NCBI GenBank assembly: GCA_963925805.1
Contig: CAWUSE010000008.1
Span: 88,453-152,452, forward strand
Direction of reading: 5' to 3'
DNA length: 64,000 nucleotides
Origin: UBA10347 sp905182135
GTDB lineage: Bacteria; Actinomycetota; Acidimicrobiia; Acidimicrobiales; UBA10347
Position 1 is the stretch's first letter, and the number at the start of each line of letters is the position of its first letter. Made by a program: the position numbers and the translations under genes. Shown piece by piece: positions 35,836 through 45,069 of the stretch. A model generated the notes under the pieces. The model was not told the origin of the DNA, did no database searches, and was given only the letters and a program-made list of their open reading frames with translations.

Positions 35836-37044
35836 ATGAACGCATCCCAAGGCAGGCGGCAACTCGCTGACCCCACAAGTCGTAGACCGTTGCGTAACTT
35901 TGTGCTCATATCGACCATGGTGTCGACGGCCTACCTGATCTTCATCGTGTCGGTGCTGGCTAGCACCTTCATCGATGAGTTCAACCTGAGCCGATTCGAA
36001 CTGGGTTTAATAGGGTCGTTGAACACCGCCGTCGGTGCAATCACTGCACCAGCGACGGGCAGGTTGACCGACCGCATCGGTCCTCGATTATCAAGTGTGA
36101 CAGCGCAACTAATCGCTGCGTTTGGCCTGGCACTGGTCGCTCTGTCGCAGTCCGTCCTGATGCTGGTCATTGCAGCATGCATCCTGGGCATTCCCCAGGG
36201 TTGGGGTAATCCAGCGACCAATGCGCTAATCGCCGAACGAGTCGAACCCGGACGCCGAGGCACTATCACTGGCGTTAAACAAAGCGGCGTCACGCTCGGT
36301 GTTTTTCTGGCTGGACTCACCCTGCCTGGCTTGGCTGAAGCTGTGGGCTGGCGATGGGCAGTCGGCTCCTACGCCGCTATCTTCGCCGTCGTCGGCCTCG
36401 TTCCCTTGCTCCTTCCCGCCAAGATCGCTCCGTTCGCCAACACTGACGCTTCTACCGCCGATGTCGAGTCCAAGCCATACGACATGCGCGCCGTGAGGCT
36501 GATTGCGCTGTACGCGTTTCTTATGGGCACATCCGGCGGTGCAATCAGTCGCTTCCTGGCCCTCTTCGCCGAAGAAGAGGCGGGCATGTCAAATACCGCC
36601 GCTGGGATCGTCGTGGCGCTCACGGGTTTGGGTGGCATGGCCGCTCGTATCGGCGCTGGGAAGCTTGCCGAGAAGCGAATCGCACCACTCAAGCTGCTCT
36701 CGGTACTAGCCATCATCGGAACCAGCGTCTCTGCATTACTCCTCATCACGCTCGATGTCGGCGCCTGGGTGCTCTGGCCGGTCGCTGCACTATTTGCCGT
36801 AGGTCATACCGCGTGGAACGCGGTCGCCATGCTGGCCATCATCATCGGTGTACCAAAGGCACAGGCCGGACGGGCGTCAGGTGCAGTGATGGTCGGCTTC
36901 CTTGGAGGACTTGCCGTAGGTGCCCCACTTGCCGGACTCTCCATTGACGCGACGGGAAGCTATCAATCCGTGTGGATCGCCACACTGGTGCTCGCTGCCT
37001 GCGCCGCGTTAGTCGCCCAGTTCGCTCAACGGACGTCCTCCTAG
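35836..37044 (+). CDS. MFS transporter
   Basis: 402 residues with 12 likely membrane segments. The conserved loop between helices 2 and 3 reads GRLTDRIGPR, the motif A region, preceded by FELGLIGSLNTAVGAITAPA. Later ERVEPGRRGTITGVKQSGVT resembles proton-coupled small-molecule transporters. The substrate cannot be inferred. The next gene starts 63 bases downstream and also encodes a membrane protein, so they may form an operon. Confidence 0.88.
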   Translation: MNASQGRRQLADPTSRRPLRNFVLISTMVSTAYLIFIVSVLASTFIDEFNLSRFELGLIGSLNTAVGAITAPATGRLTDRIGPRLSSVTAQLIAAFGLALVALSQSVLMLVIAACILGIPQGWGNPATNALIAERVEPGRRGTITGVKQSGVTLGVFLAGLTLPGLAEAVGWRWAVGSYAAIFAVVGLVPLLLPAKIAPFANTDASTADVESKPYDMRAVRLIALYAFLMGTSGGAISRFLALFAEEEAGMSNTAAGIVVALTGLGGMAARIGAGKLAEKRIAPLKLLSVLAIIGTSVSALLLITLDVGAWVLWPVAALFAVGHTAWNAVAMLAIIIGVPKAQAGRASGAVMVGFLGGLAVGAPLAGLSIDATGSYQSVWIATLVLAACAALVAQFAQRTSS

Positions 37045-37107
37045 ACGCTGCGCTCCGCCGAACCGTTGGCAGCCAATACACTAAATCGAGCCAACGAAAG
37101 AGATCAC

Positions 37108-37950
37108 ATGAACACCATGCGGCGCAGTATCGACTTGATGAAACAAAGCTGGGCGGTTCTCAAACAAGACCGCGAACTCATCTGGCTGCCAGTGATCTCG
37201 GCCATCGTGGCGGCGGTTGTTGCGGCAATGGTTCTGATACCTGTGGCGCTGACACAAGATTTGGGCGCGATCTCTGAAACCAGCGGCTCTGGATCGCAGC
37301 AACTTAGCGCTGGCACGGTCGTTGCCCTGGCAGCACTGACTTTGGCGCTTGCCTTCATCTCTATCTTCTTCCGGGCCGCCCTGGTTTCCGGCGCCCACGA
37401 GCGCATGATGGGCGGCGACCCAACTGTGCGCAGCGCCATCGCCGGAGCACTCGAGCGCCTTCCGAAACTTTTCGGCTGGGCTGTTATCACAACTATTGTC
37501 GGCACCATCCTTCGAGCCATCGAGCAGCGATCCGGGACCCTTGGCCGCATTGTGATCAACATCGTTGGCATGGCCTGGGCAGTCACCACGTTCCTTGTCA
37601 TCCCCGTGATCATCATCGAGAACTCGGGCGCAGTGACTTCGACCAAACGTTCAGTGGAGCTGTTCCGCCACACCTGGGGCGAGAACCTGTCCACTCAGGT
37701 CGGCTTCGGCCTCATCGGTTTCCTCGCCTTCCTACCGGTCTTAGCCTTGGTGCTCCTCGGCGCTGCCATAGGCACTCTGTTTGGCTTCGTTCTCATCGCA
37801 CTTGGGGTCGTTGCCGGCATCGTCTTGCTCACCGTCTTGAACGCACTTGGTGCCGTATTTCAGACAGCGCTGTATCACTATGCCGTTAGCACACAACTCT
37901 CGGCCGAAATCGATTCGACCATGCTCCGCAATTCCTTTGCGGCTAACTAG
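37108..37950 (+). CDS. DUF6159-like integral membrane protein
   Basis: 280 residues from the ATG at 37108, with GAAAGAG upstream; the open frame starts 14 codons earlier but shows no extra domain. The protein has about six membrane segments, begins RRSIDLMKQSWAVLKQDREL and has TFLVIPVIIIENSGAVTSTK then RSVELFRHTWGENLSTQVGF, the pattern of DUF6159 or glycerophosphodiesterase-membrane-domain-like proteins. Function is unknown. Confidence 0.75.
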   Translation: MNTMRRSIDLMKQSWAVLKQDRELIWLPVISAIVAAVVAAMVLIPVALTQDLGAISETSGSGSQQLSAGTVVALAALTLALAFISIFFRAALVSGAHERMMGGDPTVRSAIAGALERLPKLFGWAVITTIVGTILRAIEQRSGTLGRIVINIVGMAWAVTTFLVIPVIIIENSGAVTSTKRSVELFRHTWGENLSTQVGFGLIGFLAFLPVLALVLLGAAIGTLFGFVLIALGVVAGIVLLTVLNALGAVFQTALYHYAVSTQLSAEIDSTMLRNSFAAN

Positions 37951-38007
37951 TACTCGCATCTTCTGAACAATGCCCGGACGCCAGGACCATTGGGCATGTG
38001 CGCGTTG

Positions 38008-38529
38008 CTATCGATATCGGATGGGGTCAGTACCGTCCCATGCCGCGGCTTCGTTAATACCGCGTTGGCGCCCAGCATGTATTTGTTCGGGCAACTGCGC
38101 TAGCTCGATGACCCGACCGGCGTCTCCGCGTAGATAGGAAAATCGCACGCCCCAGATGTCGCCCTCTTGCCCGATCTCCATGCCGACTTCAACAGCACCT
38201 GCCAGTGCGGCGGCATAGTCCTGCGGGTAGAAGCAAATGTGCTGCGCCCCTTCGCCATATGTGTCGAGTAGATCCCGATACATCGACGGTGCGTCATTGT
38301 GTTGCTGGATCAACTCGATCTGCACGTCACCCATGAAGGCCAGCGCTATGCCCGCGTCGACATCACTTGCTTGGCCGTTGTAGCGAAAACTTGTGAACGG
38401 AGCATGTTCAACAATGCGCCAGGGACCAATACCAACCGTATCCGTCCACTTCTGCGCAGCTGACTCAAGATCGTTCACGATGTAACCGATTTGGCCCGGC
38501 GTCCCCCATAGGTCGCGCAGTGGTGACAT
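38008..38529 (-). CDS. VOC (glyoxalase-like) family protein
   Basis: 173 residues. The N-terminal half reads GQIGYIVNDLESAAQKWTDT and IGPWRIVEHAPF, and the C-terminal half has EGAQHICFYPQDYAAALAGA and GRVIELAQLPEQ, the two beta-alpha-beta units of a VOC fold with possible metal ligands His (HICF) and Glu (VIELAQ). It resembles methylmalonyl-CoA epimerase-like or isomerase-type VOC proteins. It begins three bases after a short open frame on the same strand and may be coupled to it. Confidence 0.85.
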   Translation of the reverse strand: MSPLRDLWGTPGQIGYIVNDLESAAQKWTDTVGIGPWRIVEHAPFTSFRYNGQASDVDAGIALAFMGDVQIELIQQHNDAPSMYRDLLDTYGEGAQHICFYPQDYAAALAGAVEVGMEIGQEGDIWGVRFSYLRGDAGRVIELAQLPEQIHAGRQRGINEAAAWDGTDPIRYR

Positions 38530-38532
38530 GAG

Positions 38533-38685
38533 CTACTGCTGGGTGTCAGTTTCGCTCGCATCGAGTACGACACAAACCTGCTCGCTTGTTTCAGCTTCGA
38601 TCAGCTTGTCGACCCAGTCGTGGAATCGCTGACCTGCAGCGATGGTTCGGCCTTCGCTAGTTGCGCAATAGCAGTGACCATTCAC
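38533..38685 (-). CDS. Possible 50-residue protein upstream of the VOC gene
   Basis: From GTG at 38685 the minus-strand frame reads NGHCYCATSEGRTIAAGQRF, then HDWVDKLIEAETSEQ and VCVVLDASETDTQQ, ending three bases before the VOC start codon. The tight spacing and alternating hydrophobic pattern suggest a real small protein in an operon with the VOC gene. I do not recognise a family. Confidence 0.35.
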   Translation of the reverse strand: MNGHCYCATSEGRTIAAGQRFHDWVDKLIEAETSEQVCVVLDASETDTQQ

Positions 38686-38789
38686 GGTGCCGGACCAGCG
38701 GCCAAATCAGGTGGTCCAAATTCAGAGCAGTACTTCTCGTCTTATCCCAGCTACGCCTCTCGGCTGGCGGTTCAGCGCCGCCACCGAAC

Positions 38790-40211
38790 TCAGCCCGAAA
38801 GGAGCGCTTCGCCCATCGAACGCAGTTTGGCCCGCTGAATTTTGACACCGTTTGGACCATCAGTTACCGGGAACTCATCGACCGCGACAACCCGTACCGG
38901 GCACTTAAAGCGAGCCAAGATCTCCGCGCAGTGATCGATAACAGCCTGTTCATCGAGCTGCACCCCGGGCGCAAGGATCACGAAGGCGACCGGCCTGGCT
39001 CCTTGTTCGCGCTCGACCGCGACCACCTGGGCTTGGTCGATCTCATCGAATCGCATGATCGCTCCCTCGACCTCGGCCGGGGCAACGAGGAAACCGCCGA
39101 GTCGCATGACATCACCGATGCGAGTGATGTACTCGAAGCTGCGGGGACCATCCTCGACGGCAAGGTCACCCGTCTTGAACCACGGTCCGTCAAAGTTTGC
39201 CATCGTGAGCTGATGGTCGATCTCGGCGCCGCCATCGGCCAGATAACCCTCGAACAGGCTCGGACCCTGCAGCTGCAACTCATCGTCGACCACGCGCCGC
39301 TCTGCATCGGGAGAAACGAGATCGCCAGCGGCGCGCCAGCGTTTCTCTATTGGCAGGCCCGACGCACCACGAAATGCGTACAACGCTTGCACCTCGCTCA
39401 TGCCATACAGGCCAGACAGAGGCACCCCGCGGGCGTCGCACCGTTCAACGATGCCATCAAGCGCGCTGTTGAAGCGGGCGTAGCCAGACGATTGGACAGA
39501 AGACAGGTCCCAGTCGGTTGCAAGCAAGCGATGGAACATGTCATCGCTTCCGTGCAAGGACGTAACGCCATGCTCCTGAACCAGCCGCCCAGTCTCTTCG
39601 GCGTCGAAAGCGGTCGGCATAATCACTGTCGCATGGCCTGCAAGTGCTCCCCAAAGTACCGTGAATCCAAAGACGCCACAAAGCGGCACTGGGACCATGA
39701 CCACCGATTCGTTGCCATAACCAAACGCCGTAGCCACATCCGCAGCATGGGCCGCTATCGAACGCTGCTGGTGCACCACCAACTTGGGCGCACTCGTTGT
39801 CCCTGATGTCGTAAAAATCACAAACCGGTCGTCGGCTGTGGGTGGGGTCAGGTCCGGCTCATCGTCGGTTTGGGGCGGAAGGTCAGCAGCGCTGCGTACA
39901 ACCATGCGGGCACCGGAACGTTCAATGATTGAGTCAGCAAGCGCAGGGGCGAAACGCGCATTGACCGACATCACCACGAAACCACCGAGTGCCGCAGCGG
40001 CCAGCATGTCCACGTACAGCGCTCCGTTCTGCAGCTGCACAGCGATGCGATCGCCCCGCCGTATCCCGGCGGCAGCCAGGTCCGAGGCTAGCGCTCGCCC
40101 TGAAGCCATGATCTCGGCGCAGTAGCGCTTGTTGCCATGCTCGTCAACCATGACCGACCTCGACTGAGCAAGCAGCTCTACAACTGTCTCGGCTCGTACC
40201 ACGCTCGTCAT
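38790..40211 (-). CDS. AMP-dependent acyl-CoA synthetase/ligase
   Basis: 473 residues from the ATG at 40211; the frame continues 48 codons upstream into the neighbouring LLM gene, which I reject. ANL superfamily motifs: VIFTTSGTTSAPKLVVHQQR (the phosphate loop), LSGLYGMSEVQALYAF, FKTGDLAVEDGPRSFEYITR, GDVMRLGGFLVAPAEVEGAI, and the catalytic-lysine region NGVKIQRAKLRSMGEA near the C-terminus. It should activate a carboxylic acid to its CoA ester; it is slightly short for the family. It lies 70 bases from the LLM oxidoreductase gene. Confidence 0.9.
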   Translation of the reverse strand: MTSVVRAETVVELLAQSRSVMVDEHGNKRYCAEIMASGRALASDLAAAGIRRGDRIAVQLQNGALYVDMLAAAALGGFVVMSVNARFAPALADSIIERSGARMVVRSAADLPPQTDDEPDLTPPTADDRFVIFTTSGTTSAPKLVVHQQRSIAAHAADVATAFGYGNESVVMVPVPLCGVFGFTVLWGALAGHATVIMPTAFDAEETGRLVQEHGVTSLHGSDDMFHRLLATDWDLSSVQSSGYARFNSALDGIVERCDARGVPLSGLYGMSEVQALYAFRGASGLPIEKRWRAAGDLVSPDAERRVVDDELQLQGPSLFEGYLADGGAEIDHQLTMANFDGPWFKTGDLAVEDGPRSFEYITRIGDVMRLGGFLVAPAEVEGAIMRFDEIDQAQVVAVEREQGARPVAFVILAPGVQLDEQAVIDHCAEILARFKCPVRVVAVDEFPVTDGPNGVKIQRAKLRSMGEALLSG

Positions 40212-40281
40212 ACGCCACCCCCACATCTGTGGACCAGCGAACCTGCACAACGCTCGGTGTAGCTCTTGGCTCGGCCGAAAG

Positions 40282-41373
40282 TCATGCTGTGGCCTCGGCC
40301 AATGCGGGGATAATTCGTTCGCCGACCGAGCGGATGATCTCGAAACGCGGTTCAAGTGGAGGAAGCAACATCATCTGATCAATGCCGACCTGTTCGAGGC
40401 CCAACAAGCGCTCCACAATGACATCCTCAGTGCCCACAAGGCATGAGGATTGAATCAGGGCCTTAGTCACAAACCGTTCTTCTTCTGGAAGCACCCAGCT
40501 GTTGTGGCCAGCGTGAACACGCTGATGACGGATCTCGTCAGGGGTCTGCTCCAGCAATGCTGTGTAGTCGTCCCAGACATCGAGCACTGCCGGGTTGCGC
40601 GGCAGACGACCGAAGTTGCGCCACTGGTCATAGCTGTAGTGCAGGCTTGCAATTGCGAAAGCACCGCACAAGTAACGCACCCGATCAGAGTCAACCGCCT
40701 CGCCCGGTTCGAGTACGACAATCGTGTTCAACGTGGTGGCCGGGAAGGTCGCTCGGTCGAGGGACCTGCCAACCTCGGCCGCTCCGCGTTCGACACCACG
40801 CCATAAGCCTTCGGCTAATGCAGCATCTGGCGGGACCGACAGCACCAGGCCATCGCCATGTTTACCTGCGAGTGCCAACGACTTCGGACCAAACCCCGAC
40901 ACGTACATCGGAATGGGATCGTCAAAGTTCACAAAGCCGGCGTCAGGCATGATGTGGCGCACTGGCGACGTTCTGCCCTTCCAGGTAACCATCGCCTCAT
41001 CGCCAGCGAGCAGCGGCTTCAGCTCGGACAAGTACTGATCAAACTCGGCGATTGTCATGGGCTTGTGGCCCATGATGCGCATAGCCGTGTTCCCGGTCCC
41101 GATGCCACAAAAGGTGCGTCCCGGCGCGATCTGGTTAATCGTCGCCATCGAGGCAGCAGTAACTGGAGCGGGCCGGGTGGCCGCCACCGACACACCCGTG
41201 CCGATCTTGATCGTCGACGTACGGTCAGCGGCTAGCGCTGCCGTCGCGTACGCGTCGCTCCAGATCATCTGACTATCGGCAAACCAGGCATGAGTAAACC
41301 CAAGCCGCTCGGCCTCCACGACATAGTCGATGTCATCGATCTTGCTTGCAACACAAATCCCTAGCTTCATCAC
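40282..41373 (-). CDS. LLM class (F420-dependent) oxidoreductase
   Basis: 363 residues. The start KLGICVASKIDDIDYVVEAE, then LGFTHAWFADSQMIWSDAYA, STIKIGTGVSVAATRPAPVT, RTFCGIGTGNTAMRIMGHKP and MYVSGFGPKSLALAGKHGDG, match methylenetetrahydromethanopterin-reductase-like LLM proteins that use F420. Two ATGs are adjacent; either may serve. The next gene downstream on the same strand is an acyl-CoA synthetase, so they may act in one degradation pathway (inference). Confidence 0.88.
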   Translation of the reverse strand: MMKLGICVASKIDDIDYVVEAERLGFTHAWFADSQMIWSDAYATAALAADRTSTIKIGTGVSVAATRPAPVTAASMATINQIAPGRTFCGIGTGNTAMRIMGHKPMTIAEFDQYLSELKPLLAGDEAMVTWKGRTSPVRHIMPDAGFVNFDDPIPMYVSGFGPKSLALAGKHGDGLVLSVPPDAALAEGLWRGVERGAAEVGRSLDRATFPATTLNTIVVLEPGEAVDSDRVRYLCGAFAIASLHYSYDQWRNFGRLPRNPAVLDVWDDYTALLEQTPDEIRHQRVHAGHNSWVLPEEERFVTKALIQSSCLVGTEDVIVERLLGLEQVGIDQMMLLPPLEPRFEIIRSVGERIIPALAEATA

Positions 41374-41480
41374 TTGAGCTTGGCAGGCATGCCGCTCGCC
41401 TACCGAATTGTGGTGTCAGAGTCTCAAGAATTACGAGAAAAACACTGCAATCGTCTATAAAATTCTTGCTCCCCCTTTTG

Positions 41481-41513
41481 GGATTCTTGGCACTACTGGG
41501 GTGCCAAGAATCC
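41481..41513. repeat. Hairpin with 13-bp perfect stem and 7-base loop
   Basis: GGATTCTTGGCAC (41481-41493) and GTGCCAAGAATCC (41501-41513) are exact reverse complements. It lies 108 bases upstream of the LLM start on the opposite-facing side and does not follow a stop codon closely. No T-run is present. A weaker relative may exist at 5363-5390. Confidence 0.7.
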
Positions 41514-41950
41514 AGTGAGGGAGGAAGCGGCCCACGCGCGAGTTGACGTTCGGTGGACTCGCGGCCCCACACGTCACGGGATCTTCGGCGTTGACGGCTC
41601 CCCAGCGTATTCATCCACAACAGCGCTAACGCCCCCGGGTTGTTAACTGTCTACAACAAAGACGCTCGAGGCAAACGTAGAACCGGCCGCCTTCCAGTAA
41701 ATACCGATGGCGGCGCTTGGCTTACAGCGAACCAATCAGTACCTCAGGTCTGCGCCAGATCTCCCAGAACGTTCCGCAACATGGCGGTGACGCCGACTCG
41801 CGTTAGGACCCAACAACCCAAAGACCGCCTACACCTGCGCATACCGCGCACCCAGCATCTCCGGCGTGACCGTCCTGTGCCGCTAAGAAGTCTCCCTGAT
41901 TCGCCTTCGTCGCCTTGTCGACAAACATCGATCTCATACCCACTCAGATA

Positions 41951-42290
41951 AAGCGCTTTGTCGATCAGCCTGATGATGTAAAAGTCGCTTCCAAGGGGCA
42001 GCACTCGACCTGGTCATACGTGTCGCTGCGCCATGCCCACCCGTTGTTACCCAGGCCCTCATCGACTGGTGGGGCCAAAGATCACCGAGTACTACGGCTG
42101 GACCGGGGGCTCGGTCGTCTCCGTGAACAGTACCGAGCAATGGATGACCAACGATGCCAGCATCGGCCAAGCCGTGCCAAACATCGAGATCATGGTCACC
42201 GCCGAGGACGACAAACCAAGTGGGCCGAATAAGTCAGGAGATATCTACTTTTATACCCAAATGGGAACCGATTTTGAATATCACAACGCG
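41951..42290 (+). pseudogene. Acyl-CoA synthetase remnant in three frames
   Basis: Three pieces join into one ANL-family segment: KRFVDQPDDVKVASK (from 41951), ALDLVIRVAAPCPPVVTQAL then IDWWG (from about 42001), and PKITEYYGWTGGSVVSVNS (from 42075) through TDFEYHNAP near 42290. They align by eye with LPDDIKAKYDVSSMKLIAHT and the following region of the intact synthetase at 50241. Both junctions have the sense of one lost base; the second is at GGGG in TGGTGGGGCC. Start, phosphate loop and C-terminus are missing. The rest of 41374-42905 holds no recognisable gene apart from a hairpin and a small tandem repeat. Confidence 0.75.
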
Positions 42291-42309
42291 CCGTTTCGGC
42301 GCCGATACC

Positions 42310-42340
42310 GCAATGTTGCATTAACGCAATGTTGCATTAA
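42310..42340. repeat. Short tandem duplication (15-base unit)
   Basis: GCAATGTTGCATTAA occurs at 42310-42324 and again at 42326-42340, separated by one base. It lies just after the acyl-CoA synthetase remnant in non-coding sequence and looks like recent slippage. Confidence 0.85.
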
Positions 42341-42905
42341 ATGGCCGCACCGGGCGTGCCGCCATCGTGGCGACCGTGGCTGCGATCGGCACCCTTTGCC
42401 TTGGGCACGTATCGGTGGGCGGACTCAGTTGACGGAATCGGTCAGGGTCCAACACCGCCGACATTTTCATCTCGCCAGCCCACGCAGCAGCACTCGATCA
42501 GCTGGCTTGGGTCGGACCGGTTCGCTGGCCAACTCGGCGGGCAAGACCAGCCGCAGGTATCTATCTTCAGCGAGGACACCGTTGAGACAGACATCACTGT
42601 CTCGACGCCGCATCCGCCGAGACAGTCCTCGATTGGAAACCCAACGGGATTGTATTGAACCGTCCCCGTGGCGGCTTCTCCATTGGTGCCGCACCACTCA
42701 TCGTGATCTACAGCGAACTTGAAGCGTCATTTCACATCAACGTGGGCCTAGTCAAACCCGAACCAGAACCGACACCTGCGCGAACGCGAGAACCCATTCC
42801 AACAGCTACCCAGCTCGAGTCGCCGACCGGTGACTCGCCCAGCGCTAGCAGGTGAAGAAGAGCGCCGTAGCGCTGCCACGCTGAGCACGTAGAATCACAG
42901 TCGTT

Positions 42906-43100
42906 ATGGCCAAGACACCGCGAAAGTTGAAGAAGGCTCGAGCGCGTCATGCACAATCATGCGATGGCAAACAACCACACAAATCCAAGCGTGAAGCCCA
43001 AGACGTCGCTAAAAAATTGCATTCCGACCGAGGACGTCGTGGCTTGCAGGCCTACAACTGTCAGACCTGCGGCAAATGGCACCTCGGCAACAAGCGCTAG
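42906..43100 (+). CDS. Small basic protein with a putative zinc ribbon
   Basis: 64 residues, strongly basic at the N-terminus (MAKTPRKLKKARARHAQSCD), then a possible metal site made of Cys and His in SCDGKQPH and the CxxC of YNCQTCGKWHLGNKR. The C-terminal pattern resembles small actinobacterial and phage proteins with a YxCxxCGxWHLG ending. ATG start, stop just before a remnant-rich region. It may bind nucleic acid (inference). Confidence 0.7.
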   Translation: MAKTPRKLKKARARHAQSCDGKQPHKSKREAQDVAKKLHSDRGRRGLQAYNCQTCGKWHLGNKR

Positions 43101-43923
43101 CGGGTAGTCCGACCTGAATCAGCCGATGACCCCTCCAGACCGAGGGTCATACCTGGTACCTGATACAGATCATGCGCGAGCCCTGCTACTCAACGATCCC
43201 TCTACGTCGACAATCCCGCAACCCATCGCGAAGACAGCTGAAGAGTTCGCCGCCATTGCTATCCAGGGAGTCATTGCAGCTGCGGCTAACCATGGCATCT
43301 GGCGAGGTGCGGCCACGCTCGTGAACTGGATCGAGAGCGGAGACAACGGGCTGATCGAGCACCTGATGTATGAAGTACATCTGGCAGTGGAGCGTCAGCT
43401 CGTCAAACGAGTATTCAGTCAGCCATCCAATAGTTATCGCTCTGTTCCAGCTACAGGGGTGTTTTTTCCATTCACTGAAGCTGCTACGCGACCACCGCAA
43501 CGACCTGTGTCGTGCCGACGAATTGTCCAACCGTCTGGCGTCTGGACAATTTATTGTGAATGGGCTCAGACCTCACAGCCCGAGAAGTTGAGGAGTTTGG
43601 TCTGCTGGTCGGCGCCAATGTGCCGAACCAGGTCCCAGCTGCGGGCCAGCATGTCAGCCGGCGCGATACCAGCGCGTCGACTTGGGCAAGTCACCCATAC
43701 CGGACATTTCTGCGGTGCCATCGAAACCGCTTGAATTTTCAGGGCATGTGCGGATTACAGGGTGGACTTCTGACCAAGCCACATCGGGGGCAACCTCTGC
43801 ACCGACCAGCGGACTGAGAAGGGCACTGACCTGGCCGCTCTGCGGGCACGCGATGAGCCCGTGATTGACCGTAATGACGCGACACCGTTTGGATCGAGCG
43901 TCACCGCCGAGTTGAGTGGAGGT
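43101..43923. other. Region of unclear coding status
   Basis: 823 bases. A plus-strand frame from 43126 to 43734 (202 codons) is open and starts plausibly, including AEEFAAIAIQGVIAAAANHG and HLMYEVHLAVERQLVKRVF, but its second half is Arg/Pro/Cys-rich and unlike a protein. The opposite strand has overlapping frames of similar length. I cannot assign a gene; it may hold degraded sequence. Confidence 0.35.
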
Positions 43924-44718
43924 ATGCAGCGCACCGAAGCGACCCCTGACCACCCCGTGCACATAGCGATCGCTGACGGCATCGCCACAGTCACCATGCA
44001 CAGACCGGACGCCCGCAACGCCATTAACCCAGCGATGCGACGGGCACTTTGGTCTTCGCTAAAGGACCTCGAGGCGAACGACGAGGTGCAGGTGATGATC
44101 CTCACCGGAACCGACCCGGCGTTCACAGCGGGACTCGACTTGAAGATGATTGGTCAAGATCGAACAAGCTTGCTCAGCGACGAACCGTCGGGCAGCTCGC
44201 CACCGTTCCCATCTCGATCTAAGCCGTTAATCGGCGCCATAAACGGCGTGGCCATCACGGGGGGGTTTGAGCTCGCACTCAACTGTGACTTCCTGATCGC
44301 CTCCGAGCACGCCCGATTCGCCGATACCCATGCGCGGGTCGGCGTGATGCCTGGCTGGGGTTTGACCGCCCTGCTCAGCGACGCTGTCGGCCGCTCCCGC
44401 GCCCGCCAGATCTCACTAACCGGAGATTTCGTTACCGCCGACCAGGCATTGGCATGGGGTCTAGTAAATGAGGTCGTCCCTCATCGCGCATTGATGGATC
44501 GCACCTATGGGCTTGCTGCGTCGATTGTTGACAACGACCAGCTCGGCGTTCGCCAGATGCTCGCTACCTATGCAAGCCAGGAGGCGAGTGCTCTAGGCCC
44601 GATATGGGACCTCGAGTCACAGGGCTCCGCCGCGTTCGCAAAAATGACAACGCCGGGCGCAGATGTTGCAGCCCGACGCAAATCGATTATGGAGCGAGGA
44701 CGCTCGCAGCTCGGCTAA
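43924..44718 (+). CDS. Enoyl-CoA hydratase/isomerase (crotonase) family protein
   Basis: 264 residues from the ATG at 43924; GGAGG lies unusually close (one base), and a GTG at 43861 would add 21 residues. Crotonase features: IATVTMHRPDARNAINPAMR, AFTAGLDLKMIG, and the oxyanion loop INGVAITGGFELALNCDF with the first catalytic Glu. At the second catalytic Glu position it reads THARVGVMPGWG, so that Glu is replaced. It may act as an isomerase or thioesterase-like crotonase rather than a hydratase (inference). It belongs with the acyl-CoA genes of this region. Confidence 0.9.
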   Translation: MQRTEATPDHPVHIAIADGIATVTMHRPDARNAINPAMRRALWSSLKDLEANDEVQVMILTGTDPAFTAGLDLKMIGQDRTSLLSDEPSGSSPPFPSRSKPLIGAINGVAITGGFELALNCDFLIASEHARFADTHARVGVMPGWGLTALLSDAVGRSRARQISLTGDFVTADQALAWGLVNEVVPHRALMDRTYGLAASIVDNDQLGVRQMLATYASQEASALGPIWDLESQGSAAFAKMTTPGADVAARRKSIMERGRSQLG

Positions 44719-44778
44719 CTAATTATTGGGAGCACCAACCGGCTTTAGGCGCTGCGGCGTGCCCATGAATGCGAGCTA

Positions 44779-45069
44779 TCAGCGGACGATTTGGCCGACG
44801 ATGAGCTCTGGTTGCACGTTGGTGTAATTCGGCACGTCGCCCATGATGGCAGCGCCGTGTTCCTTCAGTGCAGCGTCGAGGGCTTCCTGGCTTTCGACGT
44901 GGGCCCAACCAATGGCTTCCCAAGCGCCGGCACCCACCGATGTTGCACCCCATCCCTTGCAGTCGTCGCCTAGTGCGTCGGCCAGCATCGGCATGTGAGT
45001 CGAGCAGTAATAGTCCATGTCGAACGTGGAGTCATCGGTCTTTGGGTACATGATGTGAACAGAGATCAT
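44779..45069 (-). CDS. EthD family protein
   Basis: 96 residues from the ATG at 45069, where the domain begins (MISVHIMYPKTDDSTFDMDY); the open frame runs 16 codons further upstream. YYCSTHMPMLADALGDDCKG and WEAIGWAHVESQEALDAALK are typical of the EthD dimeric alpha-beta barrel fold. Members take part in ether or hydrocarbon metabolism, but the biochemical role is unclear. It is convergent with the crotonase gene. Confidence 0.85.
   Translation of the reverse strand: MISVHIMYPKTDDSTFDMDYYCSTHMPMLADALGDDCKGWGATSVGAGAWEAIGWAHVESQEALDAALKEHGAAIMGDVPNYTNVQPELIVGQIVR

Noticed and set aside
43126..43734. 202-codon plus-strand open frame
   Set aside because: Its second half is Arg/Pro/Cys-rich and unlike a folded protein; competing frames on the other strand are as long. 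Left as unclear.
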